Shown in pieces: positions 1 to 6,868 of a DNA stretch of 15,596 nt (position 1 is the first letter of the stretch; each line of letters opens with the position of its first letter). A model generated the notes under the pieces. It was given only the letters and a program-made list of their open reading frames with translations, was not told the DNA's origin and searched no databases. The translations under genes were made by a program, and so were the position numbers. Origin of the DNA: Gemmatimonadota bacterium (GTDB lineage Bacteria; JAAXHH01); contig JAPOOT010000102.1 of assembly GCA_026713285.1 (NCBI GenBank), positions 1 to 15,596 of the forward strand. Reading direction: 5' to 3'.

Positions 1-1206
1 GTGGGAAAGTTCCACACGGCCCCATGGGACGAAGACATCGGATATGAATCCCAACTGCACAGCGAGGAGCTTTACGCCAGCCCGCGTCAGCGTCGGGAGG
101 AAGCCTACGCGGGATGGATTGCGCGGGAACATCCGGAATTCGACTATATCGAAGCGCTCATGGGGGAACGGACTGAGATGTACTACATGCCCCAGGCGAG
201 TCCACTGCCCGCCCACCTGACCGTGGAATCCTGGGCGGCCGACCGCGCGATCGAGGCGTTGCATCAACCCGGCGATCGGCCGTTCTTCGGTTTCGTGTCC
301 TTCATCGGTCCCCATCCCCCTTTCGCGCCGCCCGTACCCTTCAACCGGATCTACGATCCCGACCGTATGCCCGGTCCCGTGCGCGGCGAAAAGTCGGTGG
401 ACCACATGGACGAGCAGATACCCTTCATGAACCGGATCATCTGGGCGGACGAGATCAACGATGCCTTGACACGGACCCTGAAGGCCCGTTATTACGGAGA
501 GATCACCTACATCGACGATTGCCTGGGACGGATACTGAACGCGGTCGAGGCCAGGGCGGACGCCGATGACACGCTCATCTGCTTTTTCTCGGACCACGGC
601 GACCATCTCGGCGACCATACGGCGTGGCAGAAGGAGAGTTTCTTCGACGTTTCGGCGCGGGTGCCGTTCCTGGTAAGCTGGCCCGCCCGGCTGCCGCGGA
701 ATGTCCGCCGAGACGACCTGGTCTGCCTGACCGATCTGTTTGCCATCGCCACCCATGCCGCAGGACAGACCCAGGTGCGTGACGGGGTGGATGTGCTCGG
801 CGTGCTCGATGGCAGCGTCTCGCCGAGGGAGCACCTCTTCGGATATTACGGTGAACCGGGGACGGACCGGTTCAAAATCATGGTCCGAAGCGGAGACTGG
901 AAGTACATTTACCTGGCCAACGGAGGCGGGGAGCAACTCTTCAATACGGCCGAAGACCCCGCCGAGATTACGAACAGGATCGAGTCCGATCGGGACGTGG
1001 CGGACGGCCTGTATCGCCGCGCAGTCGAGGCCTGCGGCCATCCTGGCGCCTCCGACGCCCTGGATGGCGATAGCCTGCTGTCCTTTCCATACACGAAGTG
1101 GAAGGCCTCGCGCATCTACCAGTTCGACCGTTCGCGGGACGTGCACGGGTTTCCCGGTCATCCGCGCGAAGTGCTGGGTCCCTGGATCCGTCGCGGCCGA
1201 AGATGA
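1..1206 (+). CDS. Sulfatase (alkaline phosphatase superfamily), 5'-truncated by window edge
   Basis: This is the C-terminal part of a type I sulfatase, which hydrolyses sulfate esters using a formylglycine made from an active-site Cys or Ser. The frame is open from base 1. Its first residues read V/M-G-K-F-H, the conserved GKWH-like block that normally lies well inside the protein, so the GTG at base 1 is an internal Val codon and not the real start. The C/S-x-P-x-R formylglycine motif must lie upstream of the window. Visible family signs are GKFH (residues 2-5), a substrate-side HPPF (105-108), the metal-binding FFSDHGDHLGDH block (196-206, with D198 and H199) and K211 followed by SARVPFLVSWPAR (218-230). 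The C-terminal part carries the usual small-domain features (GDWKYIY near 299, LFNTAEDPAE near 315). The adjacent downstream gene is an anaerobic sulfatase maturase, which supports the call. The substrate cannot be told from this fragment. Confidence 0.93.
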   Translation: MGKFHTAPWDEDIGYESQLHSEELYASPRQRREEAYAGWIAREHPEFDYIEALMGERTEMYYMPQASPLPAHLTVESWAADRAIEALHQPGDRPFFGFVSFIGPHPPFAPPVPFNRIYDPDRMPGPVRGEKSVDHMDEQIPFMNRIIWADEINDALTRTLKARYYGEITYIDDCLGRILNAVEARADADDTLICFFSDHGDHLGDHTAWQKESFFDVSARVPFLVSWPARLPRNVRRDDLVCLTDLFAIATHAAGQTQVRDGVDVLGVLDGSVSPREHLFGYYGEPGTDRFKIMVRSGDWKYIYLANGGGEQLFNTAEDPAEITNRIESDRDVADGLYRRAVEACGHPGASDALDGDSLLSFPYTKWKASRIYQFDRSRDVHGFPGHPREVLGPWIRRGRR

Positions 1207-1265
1207 GCGCCGCCGGACCGGGCGAAACGGGCTGGGGCGGATTGCTCCAGACCCGGCGGACGGAA

Positions 1266-1310
1266 CCGATTGACGCAGACAGTCCCGATTGACGCAGACA
1301 AAACCGATTG
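1266..1310. repeat. 19-bp tandem repeat, about 2.4 copies, between sulfatase and maturase genes
   Basis: The unit CCGATTGACGCAGACA plus a 3-base variable tail occurs at 1266-1284 and 1285-1303. A third partial copy (CCGATTG) lies at 1304-1310. Copies 1 and 2 are identical over 16 bases. The array lies in the 130-base gap between the sulfatase stop and the GTG of the maturase, about 25 bases before that start. It could be a regulatory binding array or a simple slippage product. Confidence 0.85.
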
Positions 1311-1336
1311 GATCAGCATTGTGACGGAGCCAAACC

Positions 1337-2683
1337 GTGAACCCCGCTGATACATCCACCGCGGCCCCGGCATCGGCCATGCCTTCCGCCGGAGGTGACC
1401 CGGTCCCCGTCCCGGCGTTTCACGTGATGATGAAACCCCGGGGGGCCATCTGCAATCTCGACTGCAAGTACTGCTACTTCCTCGCGAAGGAGGACCTGTA
1501 CCCGGGCAGCGGATTCCGCATGTCCGAAGACCTGCTCGAAGAATACGTCCGGCAGTACATCGAGGCCCAGCAGGTACCGGAAGTCACCTTTGCCTGGCAG
1601 GGCGGCGAGCCCACGCTCATGGGACTGGACTTCTTCCGCAAAGCCGTTGAATTCCAGAATAAACACCAGAAACCGGGAACGCGGCTTTTCAACTCGCTGC
1701 AGACCAACGGTACGCTCCTCGACCGGGACTGGTGCCGGTTCTTTCATGAGAACGACTTCCTGATCGGTCTCAGCCTGGACGGCCCCCGGGCGCTGCACGA
1801 CGCCTACCGGGTCGACAAGGGCGGCAAACCGACCTTCGAAACCGTAATGCGCGCCGCCGAGATGATGCAGTCCCACGAGGTCGAATTCAACATACTGACC
1901 ACGGTGCACGCGGCGAACGCGGGGCACCCCGTCGAAGTCTATCGCTTCATGCGGGACGTGGTGAAAACCCGCTTTATCCAGTTCATTCCCATCGTGGAAC
2001 GTGACAACGAGACAGGGTACCAGGAAGGCAACGAAGTGACGAACCGGTCGGTGACGGGGAAGCAGTACGGCCGGTTCCTGATCGGGATTTTCGACGAATG
2101 GGTACGCCGGGACGTGGGGAATATGTACGTGCAGATATTCGACGTGTCGCTCGCGGCCTGGTCGGGCCAGAGCCCGGGTCTCTGCATATTCATGGAGACC
2201 TGCGGCGATGCCCTCGCCCTGGAGCACAACGGGGATCTGTATTCCTGTGATCACTATGTCGAACCGGATCACAGGCTGGGGAATATCACCGAAATACCCA
2301 TGATGGATATGGTCCTGTCCGAACAGCAGCGGGCCTTTGGACAGGCCAAACTGGACACGCTTCCGCAATACTGCCTGTCATGCGACGTGCGGTTCATCTG
2401 CAACGGGGGTTGTCCGAAGAATCGTATCATAGACACGCCCGACGGCGAACCGGGCCTGAACTACCTGTGCGAGGGATACAAGGCCTTCTTCCACCACATC
2501 GACGGCCCCATGCAATTCATGGCCAATGAACTGCGCAACAGGCGGGCTCCCGCCAACGTGATGTCGTACATCCGCCAGCGCGAATCCGATCTACGAAAAC
2601 AGCAGCAGTTTCAGTCGGTGGGGCGAAACGACCCCTGCCCTTGCGGAAGCGGCCTGAAGTACAAGCGGTGCCACGGAAGGTAG
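1337..2683 (+). CDS. Anaerobic sulfatase-maturating enzyme (radical SAM/SPASM) with C-terminal SEC-C motif
   Basis: This is a radical SAM enzyme that converts the active-site Cys or Ser of sulfatases to C-alpha-formylglycine without oxygen. The SAM-binding cluster motif CNLDCKYC supplies C39, C43 and C46. The GGEPTL block is at residues 89-94. A SPASM domain for two auxiliary 4Fe-4S clusters supplies C283, C289, C304, C346, C349, C355, C359 and C378, the full set of eight expected for anSME. D305, directly after C304, matches the position of the proposed catalytic Asp of the clostridial enzyme. The last ~20 residues form a SEC-C zinc motif (NDPCPCGSG, then KRCHG: C434, C436, C445, H446), an add-on not present in the classic anSMEs I know. 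The start is GTG, with CGGAG about 7 bases upstream. It follows a sulfatase gene, its natural substrate. Family assignment is firm; the exact sulfatase partner is inferred. Confidence 0.95.
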   Translation: MNPADTSTAAPASAMPSAGGDPVPVPAFHVMMKPRGAICNLDCKYCYFLAKEDLYPGSGFRMSEDLLEEYVRQYIEAQQVPEVTFAWQGGEPTLMGLDFFRKAVEFQNKHQKPGTRLFNSLQTNGTLLDRDWCRFFHENDFLIGLSLDGPRALHDAYRVDKGGKPTFETVMRAAEMMQSHEVEFNILTTVHAANAGHPVEVYRFMRDVVKTRFIQFIPIVERDNETGYQEGNEVTNRSVTGKQYGRFLIGIFDEWVRRDVGNMYVQIFDVSLAAWSGQSPGLCIFMETCGDALALEHNGDLYSCDHYVEPDHRLGNITEIPMMDMVLSEQQRAFGQAKLDTLPQYCLSCDVRFICNGGCPKNRIIDTPDGEPGLNYLCEGYKAFFHHIDGPMQFMANELRNRRAPANVMSYIRQRESDLRKQQQFQSVGRNDPCPCGSGLKYKRCHGR

Positions 2684-2765
2684 GACGGCACGCTTGCGTA
2701 CCGCCCGTCTCCCGCCGCTCGTCTCCCGCCCCGACCGGGACCGTAAGACCGATCCTCACATCAAA

Positions 2766-3419
2766 TCACATATAGTAGCCGCGTTCCACCGCGAGGGTCA
2801 GGGAAAGCTCGATATCCGAGATCGCCCTCGACATGGCCTGGCCGATGAGGTCAAGCTTGCGCACCTGGTCGATGCGTTCGGTGGCCTGAGCGAGTTCCCG
2901 CGAGGACAGGATCTCCTTGAACAGATTGCACGCGTGGGCGAGGTTGATGATCACGACGTCGCGCGGACCGGGGATCTTTTCGCTGAACAGCACTTCCATG
3001 ATCCGGAGCTTGACTTCACGCTCGGCCGTTCCGTCGATGGTGGGATAGCGCCGCGACCGGAACACCCACAGGAAGTTTCCTTCTTCCCTGCTCAGGATTC
3101 CCCGTTCCACGAGCCGGTCGATAGCCGTCTCACGGATGTCGTCGGCATGGTCGACCGCGTGCTCGATCCAGTACCGCGCCCCATGCGTTTCGGGTGAGGC
3201 CGCGATATCCGCCAAAAGGGGGTCGAGGAGACTGTCACCCAAGGGGTTGGAGTCCACGAGGACCAGCTTGTCGACATCGGTATCGATACGGTTCTCGAGG
3301 GCCAGGTCCATCAAAACGCCTCCGGCAAGGCCATACCGCAAGAGGCGGTCGGGCACGCCCAGGAACTTCCCGTCGTCGTCGAGCGTCAGCAACATGATCT
3401 CTTCCGCGAATCTTAACAT
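2766..3419 (-). CDS. GPP34 (GOLPH3/VPS74-like) domain protein
   Basis: This is a 217-residue protein of the GPP34 family, named for the eukaryotic Golgi phosphoprotein GOLPH3/Vps74, which binds phosphatidylinositol-4-phosphate. Homologues occur in bacteria and their role there is mostly unknown. The opening LRFAEEIMLLTLDDDGKF (residues 2-19), the helix block RYGLAGGVLMDLALENRI (28-45) and the RLVERGILSREEG segment (about 102-114) fit the family, as does the nearly all-helical C-terminus. No signal peptide or membrane segment is visible. I chose the ATG at 3419 because it follows AGGAGAG at good spacing. An upstream in-frame TTG at 3479 would add 20 residues unlike the family. The gene stands between two unrelated units. 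It converges on the maturase gene with 82 bases between their stops. Family is likely; function is unknown. Confidence 0.82.
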   Translation of the reverse strand: MLRFAEEIMLLTLDDDGKFLGVPDRLLRYGLAGGVLMDLALENRIDTDVDKLVLVDSNPLGDSLLDPLLADIAASPETHGARYWIEHAVDHADDIRETAIDRLVERGILSREEGNFLWVFRSRRYPTIDGTAEREVKLRIMEVLFSEKIPGPRDVVIINLAHACNLFKEILSSRELAQATERIDQVRKLDLIGQAMSRAISDIELSLTLAVERGYYM

Positions 3420-3494
3420 CTTCTCTCCTGGTTTGTAATTCGTCTTAGTGCATGCCGCAGGCGACCCTGGCATCTCCAAAGTTTCTCATGTATC

Positions 3495-3516
3495 AATAGC
3501 CATTCCGAATAGCCAT
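3495..3516. repeat. 9-bp direct repeat AATAGCCAT upstream of the GPP34 gene
   Basis: AATAGCCAT occurs at 3495-3503 and 3508-3516 with a 13-base period, in the 193-base gap between the GPP34 start and the receptor stop. The spacing is a little over one helical turn, so an operator is possible. No convincing promoter could be placed here for the GPP34 gene, and no T-tracted terminator was seen for the receptor gene. Confidence 0.5.
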
Positions 3517-3612
3517 CCTGAATTCACCTATCAAATTGAAGTTTTTTATACGTGTCCATTTTCGCGTTTGCTGTCAAGGGAATAAAGCCCTGTCGAAGGC
3601 CGTCGGATCGCT

Positions 3613-6018
3613 TCAGAAATGACGCGCCAGTTCCACGCCCCAGTAGGGCGGTTCGTTCACGAATCCGGTCAGGTTGTTGAAATCGATACCGCCGGTGAGA
3701 GATACGTCGTCGAAGATGTTTCTGCCGACCAGGGAGACCTCCAGTCCGGACCCCCGCGCCAGGTAGGAGAGGCGGACCCCGCATTCCAGAAGCCGATCGT
3801 CCTGAAACTCCACGGATTCGTATAGAAAGAACCGGACCGCGCTGCGGTAGGCCAGGTCGGCCGTGGCCACCAGGTAGGAGCCGTCCGGCAGGATCACGGG
3901 GTAGCGCAGGATGGCGTCCGCGATCCACCTGGGCGCCTGGGGCAGGCCGTTGCCGTCCAACCTTACCGTGCCGGGTTCCCGCCCCGGGGGATCCAGCACG
4001 GTACAAGGAGCGCCACAGCCCTGCACGGCGAGATCGTCATCTTCTATACGGGTATGATTATAGCTCAGTCCGGTCGTAAGGCGCAGCCGGCCCGCCGGTG
4101 CGAGGGTTACCTCCGCTTCGAAACCCCTCCCCAGGGTCCGGTCCGCGTTGACCAGCCGGTTGAAATTGGCTTCGCCGCCTACCGCGGTGAGTTGCTGGTT
4201 ATGGAGACGGTAGTGAAAAGCGGCCAGGTCGAGGCGAAGCCGGCCGTCCCAAAGGCGCATTTTCGTTCCGCCTTCGATGGAATATATGGTCTCATTCCCT
4301 GCCACGGAGACCATATCGCCAAACAGTAGGCGTCCCTGTATGCTCGGCGCGCGGAACCCCCTGGCGGCGCGTAAGTACGTCTGCACGCCGGATGAGACCG
4401 TATAACGCATGCTCAAGTCGCCGCTCCACGCGCTGTCGGTGGGACTGCGGTGAATCGGTCCGATCCCACCGGCCCCGGTGACCGCTGGCGCTTCGACCCT
4501 CCTGGCGGTGTAGTCCTTCGCGTCACGGGAAAACCGCAATCCCCCGCCGATCTCCACGATATCGCCCAGGTGCAGGGTGGAAGCCAGAAACGCGGCCCAG
4601 GCCTCGGCCTTCTGGTGTTGTCGGGTGTATCCGTCCTGCGTTCCACCGGCCAGGGTATCGTAATTGAAGTCGTCTATGTCGACCGACTCCTTCAGGTAGT
4701 ACAGGCCGAAAAGGTAATCGAGACGCCGGTGTTCCTGGCTGACCAGCCGGATTTCCTGGCTGACCTGGCGCAGGAAGGGGATGCCCCCCGCCGTTTCAGA
4801 AGGAAATGGTATCACGCCCGGACCGCTGGGTGGACTGAATACCGCACCGTAGCCGCCGTCTATGTCTCCGCGTGAAAAACTCTCGAGCCGTTCCATGCCT
4901 GTCAGCGAAACCAGTTCGTGGGTACCCGTCCGGTAGCGTACCTCTACCGTCATGCCATGGGAATTCAACTCCCGCGTATTTCGTCCATCTATCGCGATGC
5001 GGTCGCGGGAGAAACCTTCCGTCAGTCCGCCCCGGTCCGGTGCGATTACGTTGGCGCGGAACAATCGGGCGGAACCGTCGAGATCCCGGCCATGGATATT
5101 GACCAGCGCTTCAAGATCCGTCACGGGTTTCCAACGCAACTGAAATCGTCCGGCCAGCTCCAGGTACCCCCCGAGCGCTGCATTCGGACCATCGTGCTCG
5201 TTATCCACCCAGTCGCCCCTCCGCTGCGCCAGCACCGAAAGACGGGCGGTGAGTGCTGGTGATCCGAGCGGTCCGGATACCGCCCCTTCGAAAGTGGCGC
5301 TGTTGAATCGCCCGTAACCCAGGCGGCCGAAACCTTCCGGCTCCTCGGTCGGCCGGGCAGATTCCAGCTTGACGATACCGGCCGGCGTGTTCCGGCCGAA
5401 AAGCGAACCCTGGGGACCGCGGAGCACCTCGATCCGGTCGAGGTCGAATGCGGGATAGCCCTTCAACAACGCGTTCTCGAGTACGATGCCGTCGTAGACC
5501 ACGGAAACTGGCTGCGAAGCGTTCAGGTCGAAGTCTGTGTTGCCCAGGCCCCGAATGTAAAAGCGGGGGAAAATCCGGCCGTAGGAGGACTCCATATGCA
5601 AACTGGGGACCCGGTTCGAAAGGAATCGTAGGTCCATGCCCGATGAACGGAGCACTTCGGACTTCCCTTGCTGTATCGTGGACAGGGAAAGCGGGACTTC
5701 GAACGCGGGTTGTTCGCGTTTCCTCGCGGTGACCACGACCTCTTCCATCAGGATCGGTGCGCTGGACGTGCCGCGTGTTTCCGCGTCGTCCGTGTCCTGC
5801 CGAGCCTCGCCCGTGCCGCGTGTTTCCCCGTCGTCTGCGTCCTGCCGAGTGTCTGCCGAGGTGCGCGGGTCCGTGGCCTGCGCGGCCGTATTGTTCGTTG
5901 TAAATACAAAGATCACAGTCAGGACGGTCAGGACCGCCAGAAAAAGAACGGTTTCCGCCTTTCGTTTCCGCGAAGCCTGAACGGAATCGAATATACAGTT
6001 TGCAATCGGAGTATTCAT
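3613..6018 (-). CDS. TonB-dependent outer-membrane receptor
   Basis: This 801-residue protein is a full-length TonB-dependent receptor, an outer-membrane beta-barrel importing siderophores, glycans or other large nutrients with energy from TonB. The N-terminus has a charged stretch (RKRK, 17-20) and a hydrophobic core (24-41) ending near AAQA, consistent with a signal peptide, although the leader is longer than usual. A low-complexity acidic linker (about 50-88) with a 15-residue repeat follows. The TonB box EEVVVTARKR is at 92-101. The plug domain (about 105-225) contains YIRGLGN, VYDGIVLEN and the typical IEVLRGPQGSLFGRNTPAGIV. The rest is barrel, ending in WGVELARHF with the terminal Phe needed for barrel assembly. 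No SusD-like partner lies next to it. The substrate is unknown; a link with the sulfatase/maturase pair upstream is only contextual. The ATG at 6018 lacks a strong Shine-Dalgarno sequence. Confidence 0.95.
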   Translation of the reverse strand: MNTPIANCIFDSVQASRKRKAETVLFLAVLTVLTVIFVFTTNNTAAQATDPRTSADTRQDADDGETRGTGEARQDTDDAETRGTSSAPILMEEVVVTARKREQPAFEVPLSLSTIQQGKSEVLRSSGMDLRFLSNRVPSLHMESSYGRIFPRFYIRGLGNTDFDLNASQPVSVVYDGIVLENALLKGYPAFDLDRIEVLRGPQGSLFGRNTPAGIVKLESARPTEEPEGFGRLGYGRFNSATFEGAVSGPLGSPALTARLSVLAQRRGDWVDNEHDGPNAALGGYLELAGRFQLRWKPVTDLEALVNIHGRDLDGSARLFRANVIAPDRGGLTEGFSRDRIAIDGRNTRELNSHGMTVEVRYRTGTHELVSLTGMERLESFSRGDIDGGYGAVFSPPSGPGVIPFPSETAGGIPFLRQVSQEIRLVSQEHRRLDYLFGLYYLKESVDIDDFNYDTLAGGTQDGYTRQHQKAEAWAAFLASTLHLGDIVEIGGGLRFSRDAKDYTARRVEAPAVTGAGGIGPIHRSPTDSAWSGDLSMRYTVSSGVQTYLRAARGFRAPSIQGRLLFGDMVSVAGNETIYSIEGGTKMRLWDGRLRLDLAAFHYRLHNQQLTAVGGEANFNRLVNADRTLGRGFEAEVTLAPAGRLRLTTGLSYNHTRIEDDDLAVQGCGAPCTVLDPPGREPGTVRLDGNGLPQAPRWIADAILRYPVILPDGSYLVATADLAYRSAVRFFLYESVEFQDDRLLECGVRLSYLARGSGLEVSLVGRNIFDDVSLTGGIDFNNLTGFVNEPPYWGVELARHF
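5768..5850 (-). repeat. 45-bp period coding repeat in the receptor's N-terminal linker
   Basis: Two near-identical 38-base blocks (5768-5805 and 5813-5850) recur with a 45-base period inside the receptor gene. They encode a 15-residue tandem repeat, RQDADDGETRGTGEA followed by RQDTDDAETRGTSSA (about residues 58-87), between the signal peptide and the TonB box. The period is in frame, so copy-number change would lengthen the linker without breaking the protein. Confidence 0.85.
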
Positions 6019-6053
6019 TTCGGCCTATATGGAATATGTCGAATGTTCGTGTC

Positions 6054-6088
6054 GAGTATTTTTCGAGTTATTTGAGTATTTTTCGAGT
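6054..6088. repeat. 15-bp direct repeat, 20-base period, in the receptor upstream region
   Basis: GAGTATTTTTCGAGT occurs exactly at 6054-6068 and 6074-6088. The 20-base period is close to two helical turns, so both copies face the same side of the DNA. They start 36 bases upstream of the receptor ATG, downstream of the best candidate promoter. This arrangement suits a dimeric or cooperative regulator, but no family can be named. Confidence 0.8.
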
Positions 6089-6136
6089 AATTATGGATAG
6101 CGCGGGTACGTGCTTGATCGGCATCGAAACGGACGG

Positions 6137-6166
6137 CAATTAGACGAGTCCGGCTCGTCCTGTCAA
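6137..6166 (-). promoter_or_regulatory. Candidate promoter of the TonB receptor gene with inverted repeat in the spacer
   Basis: Read on the minus strand, TTGACA (6161-6166) is followed after 18 bases by TAATTG (6137-6142), a perfect -35 and a weak -10. The spacer contains the inverted repeat GACGAG-TCCGG-CTCGTC (6143-6159; 6-base arms, 5-base centre). A protein bound there would block RNA polymerase. The predicted transcript start is about 110 bases upstream of the receptor ATG. Confidence 0.4.
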
Positions 6167-6286
6167 GCGCAACATCTAGAACGCGGAAAGCCCATTCTTT
6201 CCTTCAGTCCTGTGCGATTCGGTCCACTGAATTCGTTCATCCCCACGAACTGCGATCAGTGGCTTCCTGGCGAGACCCTGGACGAC

Positions 6287-6300
6287 GGTACCCGGGTACC
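6287..6300. repeat. Perfect 14-bp palindrome GGTACCCGGGTACC
   Basis: This 14-base sequence equals its own reverse complement and lies in the non-coding region between the receptor and cold-shock genes. It has no loop and no T-tract, so it is not a terminator. It could be a binding site for a symmetric dimer or chance in GC-rich DNA. Confidence 0.5.
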
Positions 6301-6438
6301 TCTACCACTGTCTCAATGCGCGCTTCTGGGGTATATCCCTGGGCCTGCGGTATCAAATCGGAGGCTGGCGGGGGCGGCCGACCGCGTAGGTTGGCCCGGA
6401 TCGGTGAGGCCGTGGTCGGAGGCGTTCACGGCAAGGAT

Positions 6439-6475
6439 AAAAAAAGGCGCCGGAACAGATTGCTCCGGCGCCTTT
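6439..6475 (-). terminator. Rho-independent terminator of the cold-shock gene
   Basis: A perfect 12-bp stem (6443-6454 with 6464-6475, AAAGGCGCCGGA and its complement) encloses a 9-base loop. On the minus strand the stem runs into seven T residues (complement of A 6439-6445). It lies about 30 bases after the csp stop. A run of T on the plus side (6479-6486) could let it also act in the other direction. Confidence 0.93.
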
Positions 6476-6503
6476 GTCGTTTTTTTCGGGGAACTATGCC
6501 GCT

Positions 6504-6704
6504 TTACTGCTTAGTGACGTTTGCGGCCTGGAATCCCTTGGGCCCTTCCGTGATATCGAACTCGACCGCATCACCCTCGGCCAGGGACTTGAAACCCTCT
6601 CCCTGGATCGCGGAGTAGTGTACGAAGACGTCATCGCCACCATCGTGCTCGATAAAACCGTAGCCCTTGTGGTCGTTGAACCACTTTACTTTACCGACTG
6701 CCAA
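6504..6704 (-). CDS. Cold-shock protein, CspA family
   Basis: This 66-residue single cold-shock domain is a small five-stranded beta-barrel that binds single-stranded RNA and DNA, melts mRNA structure and can act as an antiterminator. The RNP1 motif KGYGFI is at residues 13-18 and RNP2 VFVHY at 26-30. The domain is full length with the typical start VGKVKWFN and end FQAANVTKQ. The start codon is TTG at 6704: the next codons upstream in frame soon reach a TGA, no ATG is available, and AAAGGTGGTGA lies at workable distance. The gene stands alone with its own promoter, a leader of about 158 nt and a terminator. Long structured leaders are the hallmark of cold-regulated csp mRNAs, so control by RNA structure is likely here, though it may also be constitutively expressed as some family members are. 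Confidence 0.97.
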   Translation of the reverse strand: MAVGKVKWFNDHKGYGFIEHDGGDDVFVHYSAIQGEGFKSLAEGDAVEFDITEGPKGFQAANVTKQ

Positions 6705-6730
6705 TATTGCTCACCACCTTTCAGGCATTT

Positions 6731-6753
6731 TGTAGATACTTCTACAGCGAAGT
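6731..6753 (-). promoter_or_regulatory. Two mutually exclusive hairpins just upstream of the csp ribosome-binding site
   Basis: In the csp leader TGTAGA-AGTA-TCTACA forms a perfect 6-bp hairpin (6731-6746). An overlapping ACTTC-N6-GAAGT hairpin (6738-6753) uses part of the same bases, so only one can form at a time. They lie about 15 to 50 bases upstream of the TTG start. This could be a temperature-sensitive switch like those known in cspA leaders. The pairing is seen; the switching is inferred. Confidence 0.4.
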
Positions 6754-6781
6754 CTCTGTTCGACTTTCAACCCGCATATAG

Positions 6782-6827
6782 AAAAACGGCAGGACCGTAA
6801 GTTCTGATCCGTGCCGCATCGTTTTTT
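6782..6827 (-). terminator. Attenuator-like hairpin inside the csp leader
   Basis: CGGCAGGA (6787-6794) can pair with TCCGTGCCG (6808-6816), giving 8 bp with one bulged base. On the minus strand the stem is followed by five T residues (complement of A 6782-6786), as in a weak intrinsic terminator placed inside the 5' leader. T 6822-6827 flanks it in the plus direction. Cold-shock proteins are known to antiterminate such hairpins, so autoregulation is conceivable. Confidence 0.4.
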
Positions 6828-6868
6828 GTTTTACGATCATGCAGGAGACAGAGACAAATCCTGAAACC

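Larger units (their letters stand above)
6019..6442. other. Non-coding region upstream of the receptor gene
   Basis: This stretch lies between the start of the receptor gene and the terminator of the cold-shock gene and has no convincing gene. It holds a 15-bp direct repeat (6054-6088), a candidate receptor promoter with an internal inverted repeat (6137-6166) and a perfect 14-bp palindrome (6287-6300). Plus-strand frame 3 is open from 6231 to the TAG at 6387-6389, giving a 52-residue stretch without an ATG. It could be the decayed 3' end of a lost gene, but it is too short to call. Confidence 0.5.

Noticed and set aside
1313..2368. 351-codon open frame antisense to the sulfatase maturase
   Set aside because: Mirror frame of a clear radical SAM gene in GC-rich DNA; no recognizable domain, and the sense strand explains the region fully.
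2687..2702. Small hairpin between the maturase and GPP34 genes as a shared terminator
   Set aside because: The stem is 6 bp with a wobble pair on one strand only and no T-tract follows on either side.
2706..2730. Direct repeat CGTCTCCCGCC (2706-2716 and 2720-2730)
   Set aside because: Short GC-rich duplication in a spacer between convergent genes; chance or slippage is sufficient.
6110..6514. 134-codon plus-strand open frame
   Set aside because: It runs through the csp terminator into the antisense of csp and has no ribosome-binding site or recognizable motif.
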